A DNA stretch of 21,119 bases, from positions 1 through 21,119 of the forward strand of contig JAGSPS010000007.1 of NCBI GenBank assembly GCA_018262315.1. The letters are read 5' to 3'. The notes under the pieces were generated by a model. The model did no database searches, had not been told where the DNA came from, and saw nothing but the letters and a program-made list of their open reading frames with translations. This stretch comes from Deltaproteobacteria bacterium. Its GTDB lineage: Bacteria; Myxococcota_A; UBA9160; PR03. This document shows, one piece after another, positions 1 through 9,816 of this stretch; positions within the stretch are counted from its first letter, which is position 1; each line of letters starts with the position of its first letter. The position numbers and the translations under genes were made by a program.

Positions 1-1901
<1,901 letters not shown>

Positions 1902-2048
1902 TCGTTCCTCCGGAGCTGGTGCGCCCTACGAGGCGCACGGTTCCCGATTCGACACCCCGCCTCTCGTCACCACTCGGTCGCGGCAACCCGCACCGGGATG
2001 TCGTCCCCATGATGTCACGCGAATCTTTGCAACCACTGAAAACGCGCA

Positions 2049-2068
2049 CCATGACAGACGTCATACCC
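2049..2068 (-). promoter_or_regulatory. Palindromic operator candidate, copy 1 (upstream of the NxrA-like gene)
   Basis: Read on the minus strand, toward the NxrA-like gene, the site is GGGTATGACGTCTGTCATGG. Its core is ATGAC-N4-GTCAT. It lies 147 bp before the gene's start codon. A further half site, ATGAC, lies at 2069-2073. It shares GGGTATG-N6-GTCAT exactly with copies at 12885 and 18245. Confidence 0.6.
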
Positions 2069-2249
2069 ATGACAGAGTTCTTTTGAATCGACGGACGCTC
2101 GCGAGCCATGCCGCGGCACGCTGTCGCCTCGGGCTCGAGCATGCGTTGCTGCACGGGCAGGTGGCCCGGCGCAGTCCCACTCGGTCGTCCTTCAAACTCC
2201 GTTCGTCGGAGGGCGATCTCGATCGCGTCTCTCGCCGCGAATTCTCCTT

Positions 2250-2269
2250 CGATATGACGCTGATCATAT
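2250..2269 (+). promoter_or_regulatory. Palindromic operator candidate, copy 2 (upstream of tetR)
   Basis: The site CGATATGACGCTGATCATAT is centred on the perfect inverted repeat GATATGA-N6-TCATATC (2251-2270). It carries TATGAC-N4-ATCAT in the same register as the other copies but lacks the leading GGG. It lies 57 bp before the tetR start codon, a position suited to autoregulation by the encoded repressor. Confidence 0.6.
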
Positions 2270-2326
2270 CTTCATATCTGAATCCTCATTCATCCTGCCC
2301 GCGCATCGACCGGGAGGAGACGGGCC

Positions 2327-3004
2327 ATGGCAAGCCAGCTCGAGGGGGCAGCATCCCAGACCCGCGCCGCGCGCCAGAAGATGTGGACGCGTGAGCGGCT
2401 GATCGAAGCCGCACGCCGGGTGATCGCGCGCCAGGGAATCGACGCCACCACGATCGCCGACATCACGAGCGCAGCCGACGTCGGCATCGGCTCCTTCTAC
2501 AACCACTTCAAGTCGAAGGAAGACCTGGTCGGGACGCTGGTGGGGCAAGCGATCGAGCTGCACGGCGCCTCGCTCGATCGCCTGGTCGCTTCGGTGTCGG
2601 ATCCCGCCGAGGTCTTCGCGATCTGCATCCGGCACACGATACGGATGGCGGATCACGATCCGGTGTGGGCCTGGTTCACGGTGCGCGCGGGTCTCTACGT
2701 CCGCGAACTCGAGTCGGCGCTCGGCGAGCGCGTGATGCGCGACCTGTTGCGCGGAATCGAGAGCGGCCGCTTCACGCCACGCGACATGCCTTCGGCGCTG
2801 ATCGTGATCGGCGGCGCCATGGTCGCCGCGATGCAGGGAAGGCTGCTCGGCGTGCTGGGCGCGCCGGCCGATCATCTGATTGCCGAGCATCTGCTGCGGA
2901 TGCTCGGGGTTCCGGCCGATGAAGCCCAGCGCATTGCGAGTCTTCCGCTCGGCGAAGCAGTGGCAGAAGACGCGCAGCCGAGCGCGCGGGGAGGCGCGCG
3001 ATGA
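2327..3004 (+). CDS. TetR/AcrR-family transcriptional regulator
   Basis: This is a 225-residue protein, a normal length for the family. An N-terminal helix-turn-helix domain spans about residues 20-68; the recognition region reads TIADITSAADVGIGSFYNHF followed by KSKEDL, the classic TetR pattern. The C-terminal part is a helical ligand-binding domain of the usual divergent kind. The start ATG has a strong GGGAGGAG seven bases upstream. The gene is first in the plus-strand run and its stop overlaps the start of the Fe-S subunit gene (ATGA), so regulator and enzyme should be cotranscribed. An inverted repeat directly upstream (2251-2270) is a likely own operator. Family knowledge says such proteins are usually repressors released by a small ligand; here an acyl-CoA, ketone or substrate of the cluster would be a reasonable guess, not a finding. 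Confidence 0.93.
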   Translation: MASQLEGAASQTRAARQKMWTRERLIEAARRVIARQGIDATTIADITSAADVGIGSFYNHFKSKEDLVGTLVGQAIELHGASLDRLVASVSDPAEVFAICIRHTIRMADHDPVWAWFTVRAGLYVRELESALGERVMRDLLRGIESGRFTPRDMPSALIVIGGAMVAAMQGRLLGVLGAPADHLIAEHLLRMLGVPADEAQRIASLPLGEAVAEDAQPSARGGAR

Positions 3005-4086
3005 GTCCCGTCGCCGATGCGAGCCGCGCGCCTGGCCGGCAGGTCGCGATGGTCTTCGACCTCAACAAGTGCATGGGCTGCCAGAGCTGCGCAGTGGCGT
3101 GCAAGATGCTCTGGACGCGGGAGCCCGGCGAAGAACAGCAATGGTGGTGCACCGTCAACACACAACCGGGTCGCGGCGCGCCGCGCGACTGGGAAACGAT
3201 GGGCGGGGGCTACCGCGACGGCCGCCTCGTGCTCGGCCGCGAGCCCACGCGCGAGGAGATCGGCGGCGGCTGGAGCTTCAACCAGCAGGACGTCTTCTTC
3301 GGTGGGCACGGCCGGGCGGTGCATCTCGAGCCGCGCGCGAACGGACGGGCGCCCGCGTGGGGGCCCAACTGGGACGAGGACCAGGGCGCCGGCGAGTACC
3401 CGAACTCCTATTTCTTCTACCTACCGCGCCTGTGCAATCACTGCACGAAGCCGGCCTGCGTCGAGGCCTGCCCGAACGCCGCGATGAGCAAGCGCCGCGA
3501 GGACGGGATCGTGGTGCGCGACGAAGAGGCCTGCCGCGGCGCACGCGCCTGCATCAAGGCCTGTCCGTACAAGAAGATCTATTTCAACCACGTCCGGAAC
3601 GTGTCGCAGCACTGCATCGGCTGCTGGCCGCGGCTCGAGCGCGGCGTGGCGCCGGCCTGCGTGCGCAACTGCCCCGGCCGTCTCGCCTTCGTGGGATTCC
3701 TCGACGACACCACGGGGCCGATCCACCGGCTGGTCCACGAATGGCAGGTGGCGCTGCCGCTGCATCCGGAGTTCGGCACGGAGCCGAACGTCTTCTACGT
3801 GCCGCCGTTGTCGCCGCATCCGCTGCGCGCCGACCGCTCGATCGACGAGAGCCGGTCCCGCATCCCGCCCGCGTATCTCGAGTCGCTCTTCGGGTCGCGC
3901 GTACACGGCGTGCTCGATCGCCTGCGCCGCGAACTCGAGAGCGTGCGCGCAGGTGGGCGCTCGGAGCTACTCGACACGCTGATCGCGTACGAGTTCCGCT
4001 CGCTGCTCGGGCCCTTCACGCGCGAGCCGGCGCAGATCGGCGCGACTGAATCGGGCGCGAGCGAATCGACCACGGAGGCGCGATGA
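3001..4086 (+). CDS. Four-cluster ferredoxin-like beta subunit of a type II DMSO-reductase-family enzyme
   Basis: This 361-residue protein carries four cysteine groups in the NarH/EbdB/NxrB arrangement: C24-C27-C30-C34, C145-C148-C153-C157, C178-(A181)-C184-C188 and C205-C208-C220-C224. The third group has alanine where a fourth cysteine would stand; NarH has tryptophan there and binds a [3Fe-4S] cluster. The stretch GPNWDEDQGAGEYPN (121-135) and the block VALPLHPEFGTEPNVFYVPP are typical of this subunit class. There is no signal peptide; family beta subunits are normally carried across the membrane with a TAT-tagged alpha subunit, or stay inside with a cytoplasmic one. The start overlaps the tetR stop and its own stop overlaps the next gene, so its first partner is the 922-residue catalytic subunit. 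It would pass electrons from the molybdenum subunit to a further acceptor not encoded here. Confidence 0.93.
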   Translation: MSPVADASRAPGRQVAMVFDLNKCMGCQSCAVACKMLWTREPGEEQQWWCTVNTQPGRGAPRDWETMGGGYRDGRLVLGREPTREEIGGGWSFNQQDVFFGGHGRAVHLEPRANGRAPAWGPNWDEDQGAGEYPNSYFFYLPRLCNHCTKPACVEACPNAAMSKRREDGIVVRDEEACRGARACIKACPYKKIYFNHVRNVSQHCIGCWPRLERGVAPACVRNCPGRLAFVGFLDDTTGPIHRLVHEWQVALPLHPEFGTEPNVFYVPPLSPHPLRADRSIDESRSRIPPAYLESLFGSRVHGVLDRLRRELESVRAGGRSELLDTLIAYEFRSLLGPFTREPAQIGATESGASESTTEAR

Positions 4087-6851
4087 CGGCGGCAAACGAC
4101 GCTCGAACGACCGAGGATCGCTACCGGCAGCGCCAGGAATTCGACCGCGCCACGTTCGGCACCCACTGCGTCAACTGCTTCCCGAACGACTGTCCCGTCT
4201 ATGTGTTCGCGAAGGACGGCAAGGTGGTGTTCGAAGAGGCGGCCGCGGTGCTCGGGACCATCGAGCCGGGCGTACCGGACATGAATCCGATGATCTGCCA
4301 GAAGGGTCTCGCGTGGAGCCGGCAGATGGATTCACCCGACCGCATCCTGCACCCGCTGCGCCGCGCGGGCGAGCGGGGCGAGGGTCGCTGGGAACGCATC
4401 TCGTGGGACGAGGCGCTCGCGGAGACCGCCGACGCCATCCTCGATGCGATCGCGGAGATCGGTCCCGAGGCGGTGGTGCTCGAGGCCACGCCCGAAATCG
4501 CGGCGACGATCCCAGCGGCGCGCTTCATGGCCGCGCTCGGCGGCACGGTCCTCGACGTCGACGCCACGATCAACGACTTCTGGGCCGGCCAGCAGGCGGT
4601 GTTCGGCAAGTTCACGTTCGCCAGCTCGATCGACGACTTCTTCCACTCCGACGTGTTGCTGATCTGGCACTCGAATCCCGCCTACACGATGATCCCCGCC
4701 TTCCACTACATGGTGGAGGCGCGCTACAGGGGCGCGACGGTCGCGCTGATCTCTCCCGACGTCAGCCCCTCTCATTCTCACGTCGACTACCACGTCCCGG
4801 TGCGGCACGGCACCGACGGCGCGCTCGCACTCGCGTTCTGCCAGGTGGTGCTCGCCGAGGGGCTCGCCGACCTGCGCTTCGCGAGCGAGCAGACCGACCT
4901 TTCGCTGCTCGTCCGCACCGACACCGGCGAGTACCTGCGCGAATCGCAGCTGCGCGCGGACGGCCGCGCCGATCGCTTCTACCAGTGGCATCCCGAAAAG
5001 GGCCTGGTGCCGGCCGATCCTGCCAGCCTGCGGCTCGACTTCGAGCCGCTGCTCGCCGGCAGCCTCGACGTGCGACTCGCCGCGGGCGGCCACGTCGTCG
5101 TCGAGCCGCTGCTCGCGCGGGTTCGGCGCGAACTCGACGCGCACTACACGCCCGAGTTAGCCGCGCGCGTGTGCGAGGCGCATCCCGACACGATCCGCAT
5201 GCTCGCGCGCAAGGTCGCGCGCGGTCGCACCCACATCATCCTCGGCGCCGGCGTCGCAAAGTACTTCCACGGCGACCTGATGACCCGCGCCATGCTGCTG
5301 CTGCTCGGCCTCACGGGAAACTGGGGAAAGAAGGGCACGGGAGTCGGCGGCTGGTGCTCTTCGCTGTTCGACGGACACGGCCTCGCGCTGGCCAAAACGA
5401 AAGCGGGGCGCGCCGGGGCGCGCGAGATCTACGACGGCTTCCGGGCGATGGTCGGGGGCCTGCGCGCGCAGGATCCGACGCTGACCAGCGAGCTCGGCGA
5501 CCGTGCGCTCTGGCGTCTGGTCGGCCCCGCGCGCGGGATGATGCCGCCCGCCTTCTTCTGGTACTGGCACGCGGGCTTCAAGGAGCGCTGGAACCGGCCG
5601 GAGTGGAACGACCCGGCGATGACTCGCTCATTCGACGAGTACTGGAAGGAGGCACTCGAGTCCGGCGCCTGGAATCAGTCGGCGAGCCCGCCTCCCGACC
5701 GACCGCCGCGGGTGTTGCTCGAGATCGGCGGCAACACACTGCGTCGCACGCGCGGCGGACAGGGTGTGTTGCTCGAGCGGCTGTGGCCGCAGCTCTCGAA
5801 GATCGTGGCGATGGACTACCGCATGTCGGAGACGGCACTCCACGCCGACATCGTGCTGCCGGCGACCCAGCACCACGAGAAGGTCGCGCTCAACATGCCG
5901 ACGCCGTGGACCATGCTGCTCACGATGTCGGACGCGGCCGTGCCGCCCGCCGGCGAGGCGCGCGGCGAGTGGGAGGTGCTGGCGGAGCTGTGCAAGAAGC
6001 TGGCTGAGCGTGCGAAGGCGCGCGGGGTGGAAGACTACAGCGACCGTCTTGGAGCTGCGTTCCGACTCGACGACCTCTGGAGCCGCTTCACACTGGACGG
6101 CGTCTTCGCCGACGACGAATCCGCCGTCGCCGAGATGGTGGCCGATGCGGTGGAGGTCGGAAATCTGCCGGCGGGAACGACGCTCGAAACCTTCCGCCAG
6201 CAGGGCTACACGCGCTACGCGAAGTGGGGATTTCTCGCCCTCGCCACGGCCCAGGCCTCGCCGTTCCCAGAGGGCGAAACGCACGCGCCGCTGCGCGATC
6301 ATGTCGAACTCGGTCATCCCTACCCGACGCTCACGCGCCGCGCGCAGTTCCTGATCGACCACCCCTGGTTCCGCGAAGGCGGGGAAGACCTGCCCGCCCA
6401 CAAGGAAGCGCCGCCGATGGGCGGCGATCATCCGTTCCTGCTGTCGGGCGGGCACGCGCGCTGGAGCGTGCATGCGATGAACACGACCAACCCGGTCCTG
6501 CTGGAGACGCATCGGGGCAAGCCCTTCCTGCTGATCAACGATCGCGACGCTGCGGCACGCGGCATTCGCGACGACGCGCCTGTCCGCGTCTGGAATGACG
6601 TCGGCGAGTTCGTCGTGCCCGCGCGCACCAGTCCCGCGCAGCGGCCGGGCGCGCTCACCGTCTACAACGGCTTCGAGGGCTTCATGTTCCCGGGCGGGCG
6701 CGGTCACAACGAGGTCGAACCCGGCCTCGTCAAGTGGCTCCACCTGGTCGGCAACTACGGACATCTCTCCTACACGCCCATGGAATGGCAGCCCGTTCCA
6801 TTCGATCGCTGCATCCCCGTCGACGTCGCGCCCATTCAGGAGGAATCATGA
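4083..6851 (+). CDS. Molybdopterin-dependent oxidoreductase catalytic subunit (DMSO-reductase family, cytoplasmic type)
   Basis: This 922-residue protein begins with an Fe-S binding region: H28-C29-x2-C32-x4-C37, then C72 in ICQKG. H28-x3-C32-x4-C37 resembles the type II H-x3-C-x3-C pattern with one extra residue. Molybdopterin-binding blocks follow (WERISWDEAL, LLIWHSNPAYT, ISPDVSPSHSH, GNWGKKGTG), and the C-terminal MopB-type cap domain contains LLSGGHARWSVHAMNTTNP. No TAT signal is present, unlike the NxrA-like protein at 1-1901, so the enzyme should act in the cytoplasm. In the region that holds the Mo-ligating aspartate of NarG, it reads NDFWAGQQAVFGK, with no aspartate at the equivalent place. 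The start overlaps the beta-subunit stop (ATGA), which implies a stoichiometric alpha-beta complex. The substrate is unknown. The ADC-like and acyl-CoA dehydrogenase genes downstream suggest an organic substrate. No TorD-type chaperone gene is in the window. Confidence 0.9.
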   Translation: MTAANDARTTEDRYRQRQEFDRATFGTHCVNCFPNDCPVYVFAKDGKVVFEEAAAVLGTIEPGVPDMNPMICQKGLAWSRQMDSPDRILHPLRRAGERGEGRWERISWDEALAETADAILDAIAEIGPEAVVLEATPEIAATIPAARFMAALGGTVLDVDATINDFWAGQQAVFGKFTFASSIDDFFHSDVLLIWHSNPAYTMIPAFHYMVEARYRGATVALISPDVSPSHSHVDYHVPVRHGTDGALALAFCQVVLAEGLADLRFASEQTDLSLLVRTDTGEYLRESQLRADGRADRFYQWHPEKGLVPADPASLRLDFEPLLAGSLDVRLAAGGHVVVEPLLARVRRELDAHYTPELAARVCEAHPDTIRMLARKVARGRTHIILGAGVAKYFHGDLMTRAMLLLLGLTGNWGKKGTGVGGWCSSLFDGHGLALAKTKAGRAGAREIYDGFRAMVGGLRAQDPTLTSELGDRALWRLVGPARGMMPPAFFWYWHAGFKERWNRPEWNDPAMTRSFDEYWKEALESGAWNQSASPPPDRPPRVLLEIGGNTLRRTRGGQGVLLERLWPQLSKIVAMDYRMSETALHADIVLPATQHHEKVALNMPTPWTMLLTMSDAAVPPAGEARGEWEVLAELCKKLAERAKARGVEDYSDRLGAAFRLDDLWSRFTLDGVFADDESAVAEMVADAVEVGNLPAGTTLETFRQQGYTRYAKWGFLALATAQASPFPEGETHAPLRDHVELGHPYPTLTRRAQFLIDHPWFREGGEDLPAHKEAPPMGGDHPFLLSGGHARWSVHAMNTTNPVLLETHRGKPFLLINDRDAAARGIRDDAPVRVWNDVGEFVVPARTSPAQRPGALTVYNGFEGFMFPGGRGHNEVEPGLVKWLHLVGNYGHLSYTPMEWQPVPFDRCIPVDVAPIQEES

Positions 6852-7588
6852 TGAGTCTGCCCATCAGCATGCCCTGGTCTTCGCCGGTGTTTCCGAAGCC
6901 GCCCCACGCGTGGAAGGGCGTGCAGGTCGTGGTCTTCCCGTTCGTGCCGCGCCCCGACGTGCTGCGCCGCATCCTGCCGCCCGGCATCGAGGCCGTGGAC
7001 GGACCCGGCATGATCACGCTGCTCAGCTACCCGCAGACCGAGATCATCCACCCGTTCAAGGAATGCGTGGTGATGGTGCCGGTGCGCGTGGGCAAGACGC
7101 TCGGGAACTATGTGCCGCACATCTACGTCACCACCGACGAGGCGCTGATCCCCGGTCGCGAGATCGCGGGCTTCCCGAAGCTGATCGCCGACGTGCGCTG
7201 GGAGCGGGACGGCAACCACTTCCAGGGTTCGGCGACGCGCTGGGGCAAGAAGATTCTCAGCCTCGAAGGAACCGTGGACGCGCCGCTGCCGGCCGAGATG
7301 GCCGCGGCGCAGGGCGACGCCGCCCGCAAGCCTGCCATCAACTACAAGCTGATCCCCGGACCCGCGGGCGAGATCGAGATCGAGGAGATCACCGCGGTCG
7401 ACATCGACGTGCAGACGCGCAGCGCGGAGATCGGGCGCGGACGCGTCCACTGCGAGGCGTCGGCCGACGACCCGGTGGCGGAACTCGTGCCCGACAGCGA
7501 AGGCCCGATGATCGTGCTGCTCTCGGACAACACGATCCCGGCCGGCCGCGTGCTCGAGCGCATCGAGCGCAAGGAGCGCGCAGCGTGA
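6848..7588 (+). CDS. Acetoacetate decarboxylase (ADC)-family protein
   Basis: This is a 246-residue protein. The segment GREIAGFPKL (residues 103-112) aligns with GRELSAYPKK of Clostridium acetobutylicum acetoacetate decarboxylase, so K111 matches the Schiff-base lysine (K115). The neighbouring lysine (K116), which lowers its pKa, is leucine here. The family includes decarboxylases, lyases and dehydratases acting through an iminium intermediate on keto acids, so decarboxylation is not certain. Two adjacent ATG codons are possible starts (6848 or 6851). AGGAGG at 6838-6843 gives four or seven bases of spacing; the second codon is at least as good. The gene overlaps both neighbours, so it is coexpressed with the molybdoenzyme and the acyl-CoA dehydrogenase. 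A role on a beta-keto or related intermediate of the same pathway is inferred. Confidence 0.88.
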   Translation: MMSLPISMPWSSPVFPKPPHAWKGVQVVVFPFVPRPDVLRRILPPGIEAVDGPGMITLLSYPQTEIIHPFKECVVMVPVRVGKTLGNYVPHIYVTTDEALIPGREIAGFPKLIADVRWERDGNHFQGSATRWGKKILSLEGTVDAPLPAEMAAAQGDAARKPAINYKLIPGPAGEIEIEEITAVDIDVQTRSAEIGRGRVHCEASADDPVAELVPDSEGPMIVLLSDNTIPAGRVLERIERKERAA

Positions 7589-8772
7589 GCGCGCTCAGCG
7601 ACGAACAGCGGGAAGTCCAGCAATGGGCGCGGGATTTCGCCCAGCGCGAGATCCGGCCGCGCGCGCTGCTGCTCGACAAGAATCCGGAGAGCCCCGAGCG
7701 GGAGGTACTGCTGCGCGCGGCGGCGCGCGCCGGCCTGCTCGGCTCGAGCCTTCCCGATTTCCTGGGAGGCGCGGGACACGATCCGGTGACGGGCGCCCTG
7801 GTGACGGAGGAACTCGCGGCCGAGTGCTCCGGCTGCGCGGTGCTCTTCGGCGCCAGCATGCTCGGCATGCTGCCGATCCTGCTCTCCGGGAACCTGGGGG
7901 CGATCGAGCGCTTCGTGCGGCCGATCGCGCAGTCCTGGGATTCCGATCATCCGCAACTCGCGGCGCTCGCCGCGACCGAGCCGGACGCGGGATCGGACTT
8001 CATCATGGGCCATCCGCAGGGCCGGCTGCGCACGCGCGTCGAAAAGAAGGACGGCGGCTACCGGATCAACGGCCGCAAGATCTTCATCTCGAACGGCTCG
8101 CTGGCGAGCCTGGTCACCGTCTTCGCCTCGCACGACCCGACCGGCCCGATCCGCGAGAGTGTCTCCTGCTTCGCGGTCCCGGCCGACACCAAAGGCTTCG
8201 CAGTCGGCCAGGTCTTCGAGAAGATGGGCCAGCGCGCGGCGCCCGCCGCGGAGCTGATCTTCGACGACGTCTGGGTGCCCGAAGAGAACCGCCTCGGCAA
8301 CGAAGGCGGCGGCTTCGCACTGAACCGCCTGATCATGTCGGTCACGCGGACGCCGATCGCGGCGATCGCACTGGGCATCGCGCGTTCGGCCTACGAGAAG
8401 GCACTCGCCTACGCGGAGTCGCGCAAGCAGGGCGGCGGGCCGATCGTCCACCACCAGGCGATGGAGATCATGCTGGCCGACATGGCGATCCGCGTCGAAG
8501 CTGCGCGCGGTCTGGTGTGGAGCGCTGCCAGTTCGCTCGCGGCCGGCAAGCCGTCGCTCAAGCTCTCGTCGATGGCGAAGACCTTCGCCTCGGACGCAGC
8601 CGTCGCCAACGCGCTCGACGCCATCCAGATCCTCGGCGGTTACGGCTACATGCAGGAGTACGGCGTCGAGAAACTGCTGCGCGACGCCAAGCTCACCCAG
8701 ATCTACGAGGGCACCAACCAGATCAACCGTTTCGAGATCATGGAAGCGGTCGCGGCCGAGCGCGCGTCGTGA
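7585..8772 (+). CDS. Acyl-CoA dehydrogenase family flavoprotein
   Basis: This 395-residue protein has the full acyl-CoA dehydrogenase fold: an N-terminal helical domain, a middle beta domain with LAATEPDAGSDF (128-139) and DGGYRINGRKIFISNG (156-171) for FAD and substrate, and the C-terminal domain with IQILGGYGYMQEYGVEKLLRD. The catalytic base is E375 in QIYEGTNQI, the usual medium/short-chain position. The start is GTG at 7585, overlapping the previous stop (GTGA), with AAGGAG at 7571-7576. Known members oxidise acyl-CoA thioesters at alpha-beta carbons and pass electrons to ETF; no etfAB genes are in the window. Chain specificity cannot be judged. The gene sits between the ADC-like and Lgt-like genes and is coupled to both. 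Confidence 0.95.
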   Translation: MSALSDEQREVQQWARDFAQREIRPRALLLDKNPESPEREVLLRAAARAGLLGSSLPDFLGGAGHDPVTGALVTEELAAECSGCAVLFGASMLGMLPILLSGNLGAIERFVRPIAQSWDSDHPQLAALAATEPDAGSDFIMGHPQGRLRTRVEKKDGGYRINGRKIFISNGSLASLVTVFASHDPTGPIRESVSCFAVPADTKGFAVGQVFEKMGQRAAPAAELIFDDVWVPEENRLGNEGGGFALNRLIMSVTRTPIAAIALGIARSAYEKALAYAESRKQGGGPIVHHQAMEIMLADMAIRVEAARGLVWSAASSLAAGKPSLKLSSMAKTFASDAAVANALDAIQILGGYGYMQEYGVEKLLRDAKLTQIYEGTNQINRFEIMEAVAAERAS

Positions 8773-9752
8773 GCGCCACGCCGCGGCCGGCAAGAGCAAT
8801 CGCGGCGCCGCTCTCGCCCGCCCTCGAGTTCGCGAGCGAAGCGCTGTCGCGAATCGGCGAGCAGGTGATCTTCCTGCGCGTCGGCGACGTCGTCGTCGTC
8901 ACATTCGGCGTCCTGGCCGGGATCGGCACGCTGCTCGCGTTCAGTTGGATGTCGGTGTTGTGGGTGGGGCAAGGACTCACGTCGCGACACCTGCTCGGGA
9001 TCGGGGCCGGAGGCGGCGTTCTGACGCTGGTCGGCTCGTGGTTCGCGGCGCTGCTGCTCGATCATCGCCTGCTCCTCGCGCGGCCGCTCGAGGCGCTGCG
9101 GCGTCCGGCCTTCGTCTCCTGGGGCGGCATCGCCGGCGCGCTGCTCGCAATCGCGATCGGCGCCGCGTGGTCGCACTTCGACCTGCTGCTGCTGCTCGAC
9201 GGCTTTGCGCGCGGCGCGCCGCTCGGCCACGCCATCGGACGCATCGGCTGCCTGACCTACGGCTGCTGCTTCGGACGCGAGACCCGCGGGCGCCTCGCCA
9301 TCACCTACACGCATCCGCAGTCCAAGGCGGTGCGGGTGGGACTCCTGCTTGGCGTCCGGCTCCACCCGGCGCCGCTCTACGAGGCGATCCTGGATCTCGC
9401 CCTCTTCTCGACACTGAACGCCGTTGCGATGCTCGGCGCACCGCAGGGGCTGCCCACGGCGCTCTGTCTGATCGGCTATGGACTCGGCCGCTTCGGGATC
9501 GAGTTCTCGCGCGACAATCGCGGACGCATGCTGATGCGCGGTCTCGCGCTGAATCAGCTCATCTCGCTCGCGCTGGTGGCGGCGGGCGCGATCGCGCTGC
9601 TGCCGGTCTTCGCGCTCGCGCCGGCGACGCCGCCGATCGCGTGGGCGGCCGTGCGCGAAGCCACCGCGCCGCTGTCGGTCGCGGTGCTCGCCGCCTCCGT
9701 GCTGATCGGCGCCGGCTTCGCGTTGCAGCGCGGGCGCGTCGGATCCTGGTAG
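8769..9752 (+). CDS. Lgt-like (prolipoprotein diacylglyceryl transferase family) membrane protein, probably not a canonical Lgt
   Basis: This 327-residue polytopic membrane protein has about seven hydrophobic segments after a 35-residue N-terminal tail. Family motifs are visible: VSWGGIAG (116-123), GRIGCLTYGCCFGR (157-170), HPAPLYEA (199-206) and GRFGIEFSRDN (240-250). Compared with E. coli Lgt, R143, G154, R239 and E243 are kept (R158, G169, R241, E245). However, H103 is tryptophan, N146 is cysteine (C161) and E151 is cysteine (C166), so lipoprotein modification is doubtful. The start is GTG 8769, overlapping the acyl-CoA dehydrogenase stop (GTGA). A member of this family inside a catabolic or redox run is unexpected; it may transfer or bind a lipid, or serve another membrane role. 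It is the last gene of the tightly coupled block, with 64 bp to the next gene. Confidence 0.8.
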   Translation: MSATPRPARAIAAPLSPALEFASEALSRIGEQVIFLRVGDVVVVTFGVLAGIGTLLAFSWMSVLWVGQGLTSRHLLGIGAGGGVLTLVGSWFAALLLDHRLLLARPLEALRRPAFVSWGGIAGALLAIAIGAAWSHFDLLLLLDGFARGAPLGHAIGRIGCLTYGCCFGRETRGRLAITYTHPQSKAVRVGLLLGVRLHPAPLYEAILDLALFSTLNAVAMLGAPQGLPTALCLIGYGLGRFGIEFSRDNRGRMLMRGLALNQLISLALVAAGAIALLPVFALAPATPPIAWAAVREATAPLSVAVLAASVLIGAGFALQRGRVGSW

Positions 9753-9816
9753 CCCGCGCGCGAGCCCATCGATCCCGCGCGGCCCGCGCGCCGCGACCGG
9801 AGCAGGAGGAAGAGGG

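Larger units (their letters stand above)
1902..2326. other. Divergent control region between the NxrA-like gene and the tetR gene
   Basis: This 425 bp gap has no convincing gene. It is less GC-rich than its surroundings near 2240-2290. It holds two copies of the palindromic site described separately (2049-2068 and 2250-2269), an extra direct repeat CCATGACAGA (2049-2058 and 2067-2076, 18 bp apart), and a second TCATATC at 2272-2278 just after the right arm of the tetR-side palindrome. The two promoters are expected here, but I could not assign -35/-10 boxes with confidence. Confidence 0.6.

Noticed and set aside
5628..6764. Antisense open frame of 378 codons inside the second molybdoenzyme gene
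   Set aside because: No family motif or ribosome site, and it is fully antisense to conserved coding sequence.
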